DNA of 8,479 nucleotides. Origin: Anaerolineae bacterium CG2_30_58_95. Its GTDB lineage: Bacteria; Chloroflexota; Anaerolineae; Anaerolineales; Villigracilaceae. The DNA lies in assembly GCA_001872165.1 (NCBI GenBank), contig MNXK01000136.1, positions 1 through 8,479 on the forward strand, written 5' to 3'. The notes beneath the pieces were generated by a model. It was not told the origin of the DNA, made no database searches, and saw only the letters and a program-made list of their open reading frames with translations. Position 1 is the first letter of the stretch; each line of letters starts with the position of its first letter. The translations under genes were made by a program, and so were the position numbers. Shown piece by piece: positions 1 to 5,897 of the stretch.

Positions 1-1
1 C

Positions 2-310
2 GAAAGACTGGCAAAACTGGAAGTCAAGAGCCTCTCCTTGAGCACCTCCGATTCTTCCCTCAAAGATGATCTCGCCGGACTGCGCCAGCTCGCCGCCGAA
101 TTGGGCCTCTCTGTCAAATTCGATCTGCCGGTTCCTTACTCTGCCGATAACCCGGTGGCGCACGAAACCGCCGAGGATAGCGTCATGGATGGCGCGGGCA
201 AGGCGTGGCTGTACGTCGAACCGGATGGCGATGTGCTGCCCGCACAAGGCATGGCGGATAAGATACTTGGCAATTTCCTACGCGATCCGTGGGAGAAGAT
301 CTATCACTAG
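2..310 (+). CDS. C-terminal fragment, radical SAM/SPASM-like protein (partial)
   Basis: The frame is open from the left edge, so only the last 102 residues are visible; a TTG at 38 is probably internal. The tail contains a helix-like stretch (DDLAGLRQLAAELGLSVKF), then YVEPDGDVLPAQG and LGNFLRDPWEKIYH. A pattern of the type 'PDGDV.P...LGN....WEKI' is typical of the end of radical SAM proteins carrying a SPASM/twitch-like auxiliary region, where it normally surrounds cluster-binding cysteines. No cysteine is visible in this fragment, so it could be a variant without an auxiliary cluster. The catalytic CxxxCxxC region would lie off the window. The identification rests on this C-terminal pattern only. 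A terminator-like hairpin follows the stop, so it probably ends a transcription unit separate from the next gene. Confidence 0.5.
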   Translation, partial: ERLAKLEVKSLSLSTSDSSLKDDLAGLRQLAAELGLSVKFDLPVPYSADNPVAHETAEDSVMDGAGKAWLYVEPDGDVLPAQGMADKILGNFLRDPWEKIYH

Positions 311-318
311 ATCCCGAT

Positions 319-377
319 CCTTGCGAAGGCCTGTCCTGAGGCGCAGACGAAAGATCAGAACCTTCGCAAGGGTTTTT
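319..377 (+). terminator. Long-armed intrinsic terminator-like hairpin
   Basis: Perfect 11-bp inverted repeat: ccttgcgaagg at 319-329 and ccttcgcaagg at 361-371, followed by g and ttttt (373-377). The 31-nt loop is unusually long for an intrinsic terminator. It contains gcctgtcctgag (329-340), identical to one half of the dispersed repeat at 7363-7387. It lies 8 bp after the stop of the partial gene and ends just before the ribosome-binding site of the next gene. Confidence 0.55.
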
Positions 378-386
378 AGAGGAAAT

Positions 387-1067
387 ATGACACCTGCCCT
401 CCGCAAACGTCTCGTGCAAATCCTCTTCCTCGTCCTGCTCCAGGCGGTCGTCCTGTTCCTCTCGGTCTGGAAATGGGACTGGTGGAACGCCTGGGCGTAT
501 CTCGGCCTGTACCTGGCGTTCCTGGTATTCAATATTTTCGTTCTCCTGCCGCATCACAAAGACCTGGTGGAGGAACGCTCGCAGATCGGCGAGGGTGCCA
601 AGGGCTGGGACCGGGTGATTGGCGGAATCGGCGCCTTCGGCGGGCTTTTCATCCTTCTCCTGGCCGGGCTGGATGAACGCTTCAGCTGGCCAGGCGGGAT
701 CAGTCTCGAGGTCCAGATTGCCGCGTTCGTCCTGCTGGGGCTGAGTTATCCGCTCTTCACCTGGGCGATGGTCTCGAACAAGTTTTTTGCCACCACCGTC
801 CGCATTCAGAAGGAACGCGGCCACACCGTCCAGACCGGCGGGCCGTACCGCTTCGTCCGTCATCCGGGCTACGCCAGCCTGCTGGTCTCGTACATCACCA
901 TCCCCATCGCCCTCGGTTCGCTGTGGGCCTGCATCCCGATGGCGCTGCTGGTGGTCAACCTGTTTCTCCGCACCGCGTTGGAGGACCGCACGCTGCAAAA
1001 CGAACTGGGGGGCTACAAGGATTACGCCGCCCGCGTCCGCTACCGGCTCCTGCCAGGAATATGGTAA
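387..1067 (+). CDS. Isoprenylcysteine carboxyl methyltransferase (ICMT)-family integral membrane protein
   Basis: 226 aa. The start is ATG 387, preceded by agagg at 378-382; the frame is open further upstream, but that stretch crosses the terminator-like hairpin. About five hydrophobic segments are visible: roughly residues 9-28, 33-54, 70-90, 105-125, and a long pair around 160-195. The signature GPYRFVRHPGY (152-162) and the following acidic ALEDRTL (E199) near the C-terminus match the SAM-binding core of the ICMT/phospholipid methyltransferase superfamily. The C-terminal YKDYAARVRYRLLPGIW is also typical. In bacteria these proteins are mostly uncharacterised membrane methyltransferases acting on lipids or small molecules; true prenyl-cysteine methylation is unlikely. 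The stop (TAA 1065-1067) overlaps the ATG of the next gene (TAATG), so the two are probably co-translated. Family assignment is firm; the substrate is unknown. Confidence 0.85.
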   Translation: MTPALRKRLVQILFLVLLQAVVLFLSVWKWDWWNAWAYLGLYLAFLVFNIFVLLPHHKDLVEERSQIGEGAKGWDRVIGGIGAFGGLFILLLAGLDERFSWPGGISLEVQIAAFVLLGLSYPLFTWAMVSNKFFATTVRIQKERGHTVQTGGPYRFVRHPGYASLLVSYITIPIALGSLWACIPMALLVVNLFLRTALEDRTLQNELGGYKDYAARVRYRLLPGIW

Positions 1068-2062
1068 TGATTATGCCCGCAAAAGGTCTCGACCCGGAAG
1101 AAGTCCGCTTTTTCAGCGGCAGCTCGCATCCGCAATTGGCTGGCGACATTGCCGGCTACCTGGGCCTGCCGCTCGACAAGACCCTCATCACGCGCTTCAG
1201 CAACGACAACCTGTACATCCAGCTCGGCGCCAGCGTGCGCTCGCGCATCGTGTTCATCGTCCAGTCGCTCTCCCCGCCCGTGAACGATCACCTGGTGGAA
1301 CTGCTGATGATGCTGGACATCGCCCGTTCCGCCTCGGCGAAGGAAGTACACGCCATCATCCCCTATTTCTCCTTCTCCCGCTCGGACAAGAAAGACGCGC
1401 CGCGCATCTCGATCACCGCCCGGTTGATCGCCGATTTGTTGGAAACAGCCGGCGCGACCCACGTGATGACCATGATGCTGCATTCGCCGCAGGTGCACGG
1501 CTTCTTCAACATCCCTGCCGACCCACTGACCAGCCGCCCAGTCTTTCATCATCACTTCGAGGGACACGACTTGAGCAGCACGATCGTGGTCGCGCCGGAT
1601 ATGGGACATGCCAAGTCGGCTGCCCGTTTTGCCAAAGGCTTGGGCATTCCGGTCGCAGCGGGCGACAAGGAACGCATCTCGGATACGGAAGTGGTCATCA
1701 GCGGGCTGGTCGGCCGGCCGATCCAGGGTTACCGGCGCGCCCTGATCTACGACGACGAGATTGCCACGGGCGGTTCCATCCTCGAACTCAGCCGGATTTT
1801 GATCGAACAAGGCGTCAAGGAAATCTGGGTCGCCTGCACGCACGGCGTCTTTGTGCGCGGCGGGCTGGAGAGATTGGCCGCCGTCCCGCAGATCACGGAA
1901 ATCGTGACGACAGACACCGTCTACATCCCGCCCGAAAAGCGCCATCCGAAGCTGCATGTTCTTTCGATTGGCGCGGTCTTCGGCGAAGCGATCCGCCGCA
2001 ATTACATGCGGCAATCCATCAGCGATTTGTTCGTCTTTGGAGAGGAGCTTCCAGAAACATGA
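1067..2062 (+). CDS. prs: Ribose-phosphate pyrophosphokinase (PRPP synthetase), divergent
   Basis: 331 aa from ATG 1067. This start overlaps the previous stop as TAATG and lies 8 nt after AGGA (1055-1058). ATG 1061 and ATG 1073 are alternatives in the same frame. The family makes PRPP from ribose-5-phosphate and ATP for nucleotide, His and Trp synthesis in the cytoplasm. Visible family landmarks are the N-terminal RFFSGSSHPQLA, SLSPPVNDHLVELLMMLDIAR, the ATP/flexible-loop region FSRSDKKDAPR (R105, D107, K109), LHSPQVHGFF with H139, and the PRPP-binding loop DDEIATGGS starting at D229. Several normally rigid positions differ: RQD is RSD, DLHAGQIQGFF is MLHSPQVHGFF, and VSPDVGG is VAPDMGH. It may therefore be a divergent paralogue rather than the only housekeeping enzyme. 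Its last four bases overlap the next gene (ATGA). Confidence 0.85.
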   Translation: MIMPAKGLDPEEVRFFSGSSHPQLAGDIAGYLGLPLDKTLITRFSNDNLYIQLGASVRSRIVFIVQSLSPPVNDHLVELLMMLDIARSASAKEVHAIIPYFSFSRSDKKDAPRISITARLIADLLETAGATHVMTMMLHSPQVHGFFNIPADPLTSRPVFHHHFEGHDLSSTIVVAPDMGHAKSAARFAKGLGIPVAAGDKERISDTEVVISGLVGRPIQGYRRALIYDDEIATGGSILELSRILIEQGVKEIWVACTHGVFVRGGLERLAAVPQITEIVTTDTVYIPPEKRHPKLHVLSIGAVFGEAIRRNYMRQSISDLFVFGEELPET

Positions 2063-2490
2063 CTGATCAAACCCAAACTGCCCTCACACGCTTTAGCCAG
2101 GGTTTTTCCTGTTCGCAGTCCGTTTTCTCGGCTTTTGCGGCCCAGTTCGGCATCGCAGAGGATTTGGCGCTCAAAATCGCCTCGCCGTTCGGCAGCGGCG
2201 TTGCCCGCCAGGGCGAGGTGTGCGGCGCGGTGACCGGCGCGCTGATGGTCATCGCCCTGAAGCACGGCACGATCACTCCTGAAAAGAAAGAAGAGATCTA
2301 CAAGATTTCACAGGAATTCATCCATCGCTTCGAGGAAAAGCACGGCTCGATCATTTGCCGCAAATTGACTGGCTACGACATCCGCCGGCCAGAGGAATTA
2401 GAGAAGGCGCGCGAAAAAAAGGTATTCGAAAAGAATTGTCCGGGCCTGGTCAAAGATGCGGCCGAGATCGTCAAGTTGCTCATCAAATAA
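2059..2490 (+). CDS. C_GCAxxG_C_C family putative redox-active protein
   Basis: 143 aa. ATG 2059 overlaps the preceding stop (ATGA) and is preceded by GGAGAGGAG at 2039-2047. It has the conserved cysteines of the C_GCAxxG_C_C (PF09719-type) family: C18 in FSCSQSVF, C55 in GEVCGAVTGALM, C100 in GSIICRKLTG, and C127 in NCPGLVKDAAEIV. The central GSGVARQGEVCGAVTGA block is the family hallmark. The family is small, helical and presumed cytoplasmic; it is thought to be redox-active or metal/cluster-binding, but its reaction is unknown. Length is normal for the family and all key cysteines are present. It ends the ICMT-prs operon, and no strong terminator follows immediately. The link between a PRPP synthetase and a cysteine-motif protein is not one I recognise. 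Confidence 0.88.
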   Translation: MTDQTQTALTRFSQGFSCSQSVFSAFAAQFGIAEDLALKIASPFGSGVARQGEVCGAVTGALMVIALKHGTITPEKKEEIYKISQEFIHRFEEKHGSIICRKLTGYDIRRPEELEKAREKKVFEKNCPGLVKDAAEIVKLLIK

Positions 2491-2528
2491 ACTAATTCCC
2501 AGGCCTTTTTAACGCAAATGCCGCGAAT

Positions 2529-2546
2529 GGTAGCCAGTAGGCTACC
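2529..2546 (+). repeat. Perfect 7-bp hairpin with 4-nt loop
   Basis: ggtagcc (2529-2535), loop agta, ggctacc (2540-2546). A second small hairpin, tactc-tgc-gagta, lies at 2559-2571. Around them are short iterated segments of the type cgcaaatg/cgcgaat (2513-2586). No T-run follows, so it is not a convincing terminator. The core tagccagt.ggcta is shared with the hairpin at 7486-7502. Confidence 0.45.
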
Positions 2547-2588
2547 AGAATTGGCGGATACTCTGCGAGTACGATGTGACGCGAATAA

Positions 2589-2678
2589 GGAACTATCTCA
2601 AAAGGTGCTGATCGGGCTCCCACGCCCGATAAGGCGACGGCATGGGAGCCGTCTCCGCGAAGTTTTAGGATAATTTCT
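2589..2678 (+). ncRNA. Intergenic structured element with two kissing-loop hairpins (RNA or small mobile repeat)
   Basis: Hairpin A is atcgggc (2611-2617), loop tcccac, gcccgat (2624-2630). Hairpin B is gacggc (2636-2641), loop atggga, gccgtc (2648-2653). Both stems are perfect. Loop A (tccca) is the exact reverse complement of loop B (tggga). An alternative perfect 8-bp pairing, ggctccca (2615-2622) with tgggagcc (2643-2650), would replace them. The outer flanks ggaactatctcaaaa (2589-2603) and ttttaggataatttct (2663-2678) form an imperfect inverted repeat of about 11/16 positions. This could be a leader RNA of the lipoprotein gene starting at 2725 or a REP/MITE-like palindromic element. No known riboswitch class was recognised. 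Confidence 0.45.
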
Positions 2679-2724
2679 CAATACAAGAATATTCGGTAGC
2701 AAGTGAGTGAACACAGGTATCCTG

Positions 2725-3810
2725 ATGTCGAAAAGAAGATTCTCGATCTTAATCCTGGCAGCCACTTTATTCGTCCTCACCGCCGCCTGCATCTGCATCC
2801 CTTACATTCCGCTCCAGCCCGCAGCCCCCACCCCACCGCCGGTCATTGCCGACCGAGTAAGTGCTGCGCAGAGCGCGACGCCAACCGCCGCCGAGACCGC
2901 CACGCCAAGCCCCTCGCCTTCGCCGCAGATCGCCTGTCCCAGCCTGCTGACGGACATGTTGGCAGCCTCGGAAGGAAGCGACGCCCCCTTGAAATCACCC
3001 CGCCGCAGATTGCCCGTCCTGCAGAACGAGGAAACGCTGGTCACGTATCAGGTCGAGGGCGACCAACTGGTCAGTTCCGAGCTAGATTCTGTCCCGGCGA
3101 GCCTGCGCCCTTACCAACAAGATACCGCCGCGCAGCGAGCCATCTGGGATTATTTCACCACCATCATCCCATCCGATCAGCGCGAGATCGTCAACCAATA
3201 CATCGTCTTCACCGACGGCCGCGAGGACATCCTGGCCGCCGTCGAACAGGACGGGGATGATCCGGCGCTGTGGGCGCTGGATGTGGATATCCTGGATTCC
3301 AGCGACCAAAAAGCCCTGGGCGCGACGCTCCTGCACGAGTTTGGCCACCTGCTGACGCTGAATACCTCACAGGTCGTGACCGACATGAACGTCTACGACA
3401 ACCCGGACGACCAGCAGGCCTACGACCAGGCTGCGGCGGCCTGTCCGCAGTACTTCGTAGCCGAGGGTTGCAGCCTTCCAGATTCCTACATCAACAACTT
3501 CTACCAGCGCTTCTGGCCCGACATCTACGCCCAATGGGAACAGATCAACGCGATAGAAGACGATGAGAGGCGCGACAATCACCTCTACGATTTCTATAGG
3601 GCACATCGAGACCAATTCGTGACCGACTACGCAGTGACCAGCCCGGAAGAAGACATCGCCGAGTCATGGACGTTCTTCATCCTCGACCCCAAACCGGCCG
3701 GCGATACCATCGCTGAACAGAAAATCCTGTTCTTCTACGAGTGGCCCGAACTCGCCCAACTGCGGGACGAGATCATCAGCCGGGTGTGCACCTATTTCGA
3801 CCAGCCATAG
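2725..3810 (+). CDS. Putative lipoprotein with HExxH zinc-metalloprotease motif
   Basis: 361 aa from ATG 2725; a GTG at 2707 would add six residues. The N-terminus is a lipoprotein signal: MSKRR, a hydrophobic stretch (about residues 6-19), then TAAC with C22 as the likely lipidated residue. A Pro/Ala/Thr-rich low-complexity linker follows (about residues 26-70), typical of surface-tethered proteins. The folded part carries LLHEFGHLL (H204, E205, H208), a zincin motif. A candidate third ligand is E313 in DIAESW, as in gluzincin-like enzymes where an acidic residue downstream completes the site. Several cysteines lie in the C-terminal half (for example ACPQYF and EGCSLP). No specific peptidase family was recognised. 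The protein probably acts outside the membrane; its substrate is unknown. The next gene starts immediately after its stop (TAGATG). Confidence 0.75.
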   Translation: MSKRRFSILILAATLFVLTAACICIPYIPLQPAAPTPPPVIADRVSAAQSATPTAAETATPSPSPSPQIACPSLLTDMLAASEGSDAPLKSPRRRLPVLQNEETLVTYQVEGDQLVSSELDSVPASLRPYQQDTAAQRAIWDYFTTIIPSDQREIVNQYIVFTDGREDILAAVEQDGDDPALWALDVDILDSSDQKALGATLLHEFGHLLTLNTSQVVTDMNVYDNPDDQQAYDQAAAACPQYFVAEGCSLPDSYINNFYQRFWPDIYAQWEQINAIEDDERRDNHLYDFYRAHRDQFVTDYAVTSPEEDIAESWTFFILDPKPAGDTIAEQKILFFYEWPELAQLRDEIISRVCTYFDQP

Positions 3811-4350
3811 ATGACCGACCTCGACCGTCCCACCCCCGCATCTTACTGGGTCGTGCCGGGCAAGCTCCTGGCCGGAGAGTACGCCGGCAGCCGGGACGAA
3901 GAGCTAACCCGCCAGCGCATGGCCGCCTTCCTCGACGCCGGTTTCGACACGTTCCTCGACCTGACGACCGAGGGCGAACTCCCCTCTTACCTGTCCATTT
4001 TGATGAAAGAAGCGAATAATCGTGATCGTCGCCTTCACTACCAGCGCTTCCCAATCCCAGATGAAGGCCTGCCTTCTGTGGAGATGATGACTGCCATCCT
4101 CGCAGCCATTGACACGGCCATCGCACAGGAGCGCAAGGTTTACTTCCATTGCCATGGAGGCATCGGTCGCACCGGCACGGTCGTCGGCTGTTACCTGGCG
4201 CATCAGGGCCTGGACGGCAAAGCCGCTTTACAACGCCTGAAGGAACTCTACCGTCCCTCCATGCAGTTCGATTTTTTCCCATACGTGCCAGAGACCGACG
4301 AGCAGGCGCGTTTCGTTCTTGAGTGGAAAGAGACGGGGAGCAGTGGATAG
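3811..4350 (+). CDS. Dual-specificity/tyrosine protein phosphatase-like protein
   Basis: 179 aa. ATG 3811 directly follows the TAG of the lipoprotein gene, so translation is probably coupled. The catalytic P-loop HCHGGIGRTG is present, with nucleophile C114 and phosphate-binding R120 (HCX5R). The general-acid candidate is D84 in FPIPDEGLP, at the usual upstream distance for the cysteine-phosphatase fold. The N-terminal SYWVVPGKLLAGEYAG is typical of bacterial PTP/DSP-like proteins. The length fits a single-domain enzyme with all key residues intact. It is predicted to be cytoplasmic and could act on phosphotyrosine, phospholipid or another phosphate ester; the sequence does not say which. Its last codons overlap the suggested start of the methyltransferase gene. 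Confidence 0.85.
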   Translation: MTDLDRPTPASYWVVPGKLLAGEYAGSRDEELTRQRMAAFLDAGFDTFLDLTTEGELPSYLSILMKEANNRDRRLHYQRFPIPDEGLPSVEMMTAILAAIDTAIAQERKVYFHCHGGIGRTGTVVGCYLAHQGLDGKAALQRLKELYRPSMQFDFFPYVPETDEQARFVLEWKETGSSG

Positions 4351-5152
4351 TGATCAGTTATCAGTGATCGGTGATCAGTTATCAGTGGCGGGTGTAGACT
4401 GGCATGAGAGGTTTTCCCAACAAGCAACATGGACGCGCGAACTGCGTGCGTACGCCTTCGACAAGGCCGGTCTGGCGGAAGCCCGGCGCGTTCTGGAAGT
4501 CGGCTGCGGGACAGGGGCGCTGCTGGCCGAACTGCCCGCCCGGTGCACCGTCCACGGGCTGGACCTGGAGCCGGCTCGCCTGTCCGAGGCCAGAGTCCAC
4601 GCCCGGCGCGCCCGGCTGACGAACGGCGACGCCCACCGCCTACCCTACCCGGCGCAGACGTTCGACCTTACTTTTTGCCATTTCCTGCTCTTGTGGGTCG
4701 AGCACCCCGCGGACGTGTTGTGCGAGATGCGGCGCGTGACGCGTCCCGGCGGATTTGTGCTGGCGTTGGCCGAGCCGGATTACAGCGGTCGCGTGGACCA
4801 ACCCAAGGAGCTGAGACCGTTGGGCCGCTGGCAGGCCGAGTCCCTGCGGCGGCAAGGGGCTGATCCCGATCTGGGGCGACGGCTGACCGGTCTATTCGCC
4901 GAGGCCGGGATAAAGGTAATCGAAACGGGCAGCCTGCGAGGTAGTCCCGGTTCCAGCACGGGGCTGGGGCGTGGAACGCATCCGCTGGAGCTTGAGGAAC
5001 GGGAACTGGAATGGGCGGTGCTGGAGGCCGATTTGGCGGGATTCGTCCCGGCCAGGAAATTACAGAGAATGAAAAAGCTGGATGAAGAGGCCTGGCGGCG
5101 CGGCGAGCGCGTCCTCTATGTGCCCACCTATTACGCCTGGGGGCGCGTTTGA
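4343..5152 (+). CDS. Class I SAM-dependent methyltransferase (Methyltransf_11-like)
   Basis: 269 aa if GTG 4343 is used, overlapping the phosphatase stop by 8 bp; GTG 4385 (255 aa) and TTG 4319 are alternatives. No start has an ideal ribosome-binding site: ggggag at 4335-4340 lies only 2 nt before 4343. Recognisable family sequence begins at about VDWHERFSQQ. Motif I is VLEVGCGTGALL (from V50), followed by the post-I acidic loop GLDLEP (D74), NGDAHRLPYPAQTFDLTF, and RVTRPGGFVLALAEPDY. This is the standard Rossmann methyltransferase order seen in UbiE/Methyltransf_11 proteins. The substrate is unknown. The N-terminal residues before VDWHE (DQLSVIGDQLSV) are encoded by the dispersed repeat at 4351-4387, so they are either read as a repeat peptide or the true start lies inside the repeat. 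Confidence 0.8.
   Translation: MDSDQLSVIGDQLSVAGVDWHERFSQQATWTRELRAYAFDKAGLAEARRVLEVGCGTGALLAELPARCTVHGLDLEPARLSEARVHARRARLTNGDAHRLPYPAQTFDLTFCHFLLLWVEHPADVLCEMRRVTRPGGFVLALAEPDYSGRVDQPKELRPLGRWQAESLRRQGADPDLGRRLTGLFAEAGIKVIETGSLRGSPGSSTGLGRGTHPLELEERELEWAVLEADLAGFVPARKLQRMKKLDEEAWRRGERVLYVPTYYAWGRV
4351..4387 (+). repeat. Two copies of tgatcagttatcagtg (21-bp period)
   Basis: Exact 16-bp copies at 4351-4366 and 4372-4387, separated by atcgg. Related tgatca/ttatca iterations occur as dispersed short tandem repeats in many bacterial genomes, mostly between genes. Here the array straddles the gene junction and lies inside the open frame of the methyltransferase. Confidence 0.8.
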
Positions 5153-5160
5153 TTCTTCCC

Positions 5161-5189
5161 TTGCCGCCACCCCAAAGGGGTCTTATAAT
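5161..5189 (+). promoter_or_regulatory. Sigma70-type promoter of lepB
   Basis: The -10 is a perfect TATAAT (5184-5189), with TTGCCG (5161-5166, 4/6 match to TTGACA) at exactly 17 bp. The spacer contains a perfect palindrome, acccc-aaa-ggggt (5169-5181). Transcription would begin near 5196, inside the first operator candidate. Confidence 0.7.
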
Positions 5190-5242
5190 GGTTGCTAAAT
5201 ACGCAACCATATTGGTTGCTAAATACGCAACCATATTGGTTA
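5188..5242 (+). promoter_or_regulatory. Tandem palindromic operator candidates, 24-bp spacing
   Basis: Site 1 has 8-bp arms atggttgc (5188-5195) and gcaaccat (5203-5210) around taaatac. Site 2 has 7-bp arms tggttgc (5213-5219) and gcaacca (5227-5233) around the same taaatac. The repeat unit is exactly 24 bp, and a third half-site, ggtta, follows at 5238-5242. Site 1 abuts the -10 box, so a bound protein would block the polymerase. The sites are therefore best read as repressor operators, possibly for a dimeric winged-helix regulator; no regulator gene is in the window. Hairpins in the 5' UTR are the alternative. Confidence 0.6.
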
Positions 5243-5244
5243 CC

Positions 5245-5249
5245 GGAGG
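5245..5249 (+). promoter_or_regulatory. Shine-Dalgarno GGAGG fixing a TTG start
   Basis: GGAGG lies 9 nt before TTG 5259. No ATG or GTG occurs in that frame before the conserved membrane anchor, so the TTG start is well supported. Confidence 0.75.
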
Positions 5250-5258
5250 TAGTATTTC

Positions 5259-5846
5259 TTGTCTGAGGTTTCCCCTGAGATTACAACCCAGCCCGCGGCT
5301 GGCGCAGCGACCACATCCTGGAAAAGTTTCTTCTTCGACATCCTGGAAACGCTGCTCTTATCGGCTTTGTTATTCCTGGTAATCAACACCCTCACGGCGC
5401 GCGTTCGGGTGGACGGATTCAGCATGCTCCCCACGCTACAAAACAACGAGCTTGCCCTGGTAAACCGGCTGGCCTATCGCTTCGGCAAACCGGAACGCGG
5501 CGACATCATCGTGTTTCATTTTCCGGTCAACCCGAAGGAAGATTTGATCAAGCGCGTCATCGGCCTGCCCGGTGAAGAGGTGGTTGTTTCGGATGGGAAG
5601 GTGTACGTCAATGGCGCAGCGCTCGAAGAGCCGTATATCGCTTCCTCGCCCGCATACACCACCAAATGGAGTGTGCCGGAGGGTTATCTCTTCGTGCTTG
5701 GCGATAATCGCAATGACTCCGCCGATTCCCACACTTGGGGCTTGCTGCCGCTCGATAACGTGGTCGGTAAGGCTGTGCTGGTATATTGGCCGATAACCGA
5801 TTGGATGATCCTCAAGCACGAGCAGCCAGTTCTGGCCGCGCCATAG
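5259..5846 (+). CDS. lepB: Signal peptidase I
   Basis: 195 aa from TTG 5259. This membrane serine protease removes signal peptides from exported proteins at the outer face of the cytoplasmic membrane. After a short cytoplasmic N-terminus comes one membrane segment (about residues 24-45, FFFDILETLLLSALLFLVIN). Box B, VDGFSMLPTL, carries nucleophile S55; box D, DLIKRVIGLPGE, carries the general base K98; box E is GDNRNDSADSHTWG. All catalytic elements are present, and the length fits the compact Gram-positive-type SipS class with a single anchor. It is separated from the methyltransferase by its own promoter and tandem operator-like palindromes. That is unusual for a gene often expressed constitutively and suggests this copy is regulated. 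Two small genes follow at 51 and 24 bp spacing and may be co-transcribed. Confidence 0.93.
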   Translation: MSEVSPEITTQPAAGAATTSWKSFFFDILETLLLSALLFLVINTLTARVRVDGFSMLPTLQNNELALVNRLAYRFGKPERGDIIVFHFPVNPKEDLIKRVIGLPGEEVVVSDGKVYVNGAALEEPYIASSPAYTTKWSVPEGYLFVLGDNRNDSADSHTWGLLPLDNVVGKAVLVYWPITDWMILKHEQPVLAAP

Positions 5847-5897
5847 GAACACCATGCCTGAAAACATCGAAACTGCGGCTCGAGGAGCATAACAACA

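Noticed and set aside
1040..2014. Long minus-strand open frame opposite prs
   Set aside because: Codon-position shadow of the PRPP synthetase; the composition resembles no protein family.
787..2058. Upstream open frame in the same frame as the C_GCAxxG_C_C gene
   Set aside because: Low-complexity Arg/Pro-rich shadow of the ICMT and prs genes; the real start, at 2059, has a ribosome-binding site and an ATGA overlap.
2491..2724. Promoter for the lipoprotein gene
   Set aside because: A/T-rich stretch at 2661-2700 has no convincing -35/-10 pair at proper spacing.
5188..5242. MqsA-type operator controlled by the YgiT protein downstream
   Set aside because: AACC-ATATT-GGTT loosely resembles an MqsA palindrome, but the window's YgiT protein lacks the DNA-binding domain.
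5188..5382. Leader-peptide ORF from ATG 5188 with repeated VAKYATIL
   Set aside because: The ATG overlaps the -10 box, so it lies upstream of the predicted transcription start. The peptide repeat is a by-product of the 24-bp operator repeat.
5854..5892. 12-codon ORF MPENIETAARGA between lepB and the zinc-finger gene
   Set aside because: Very short with a poorly spaced ribosome-binding site. Its end overlaps the Shine-Dalgarno sequence of the next gene; translational coupling is possible but unsupported.
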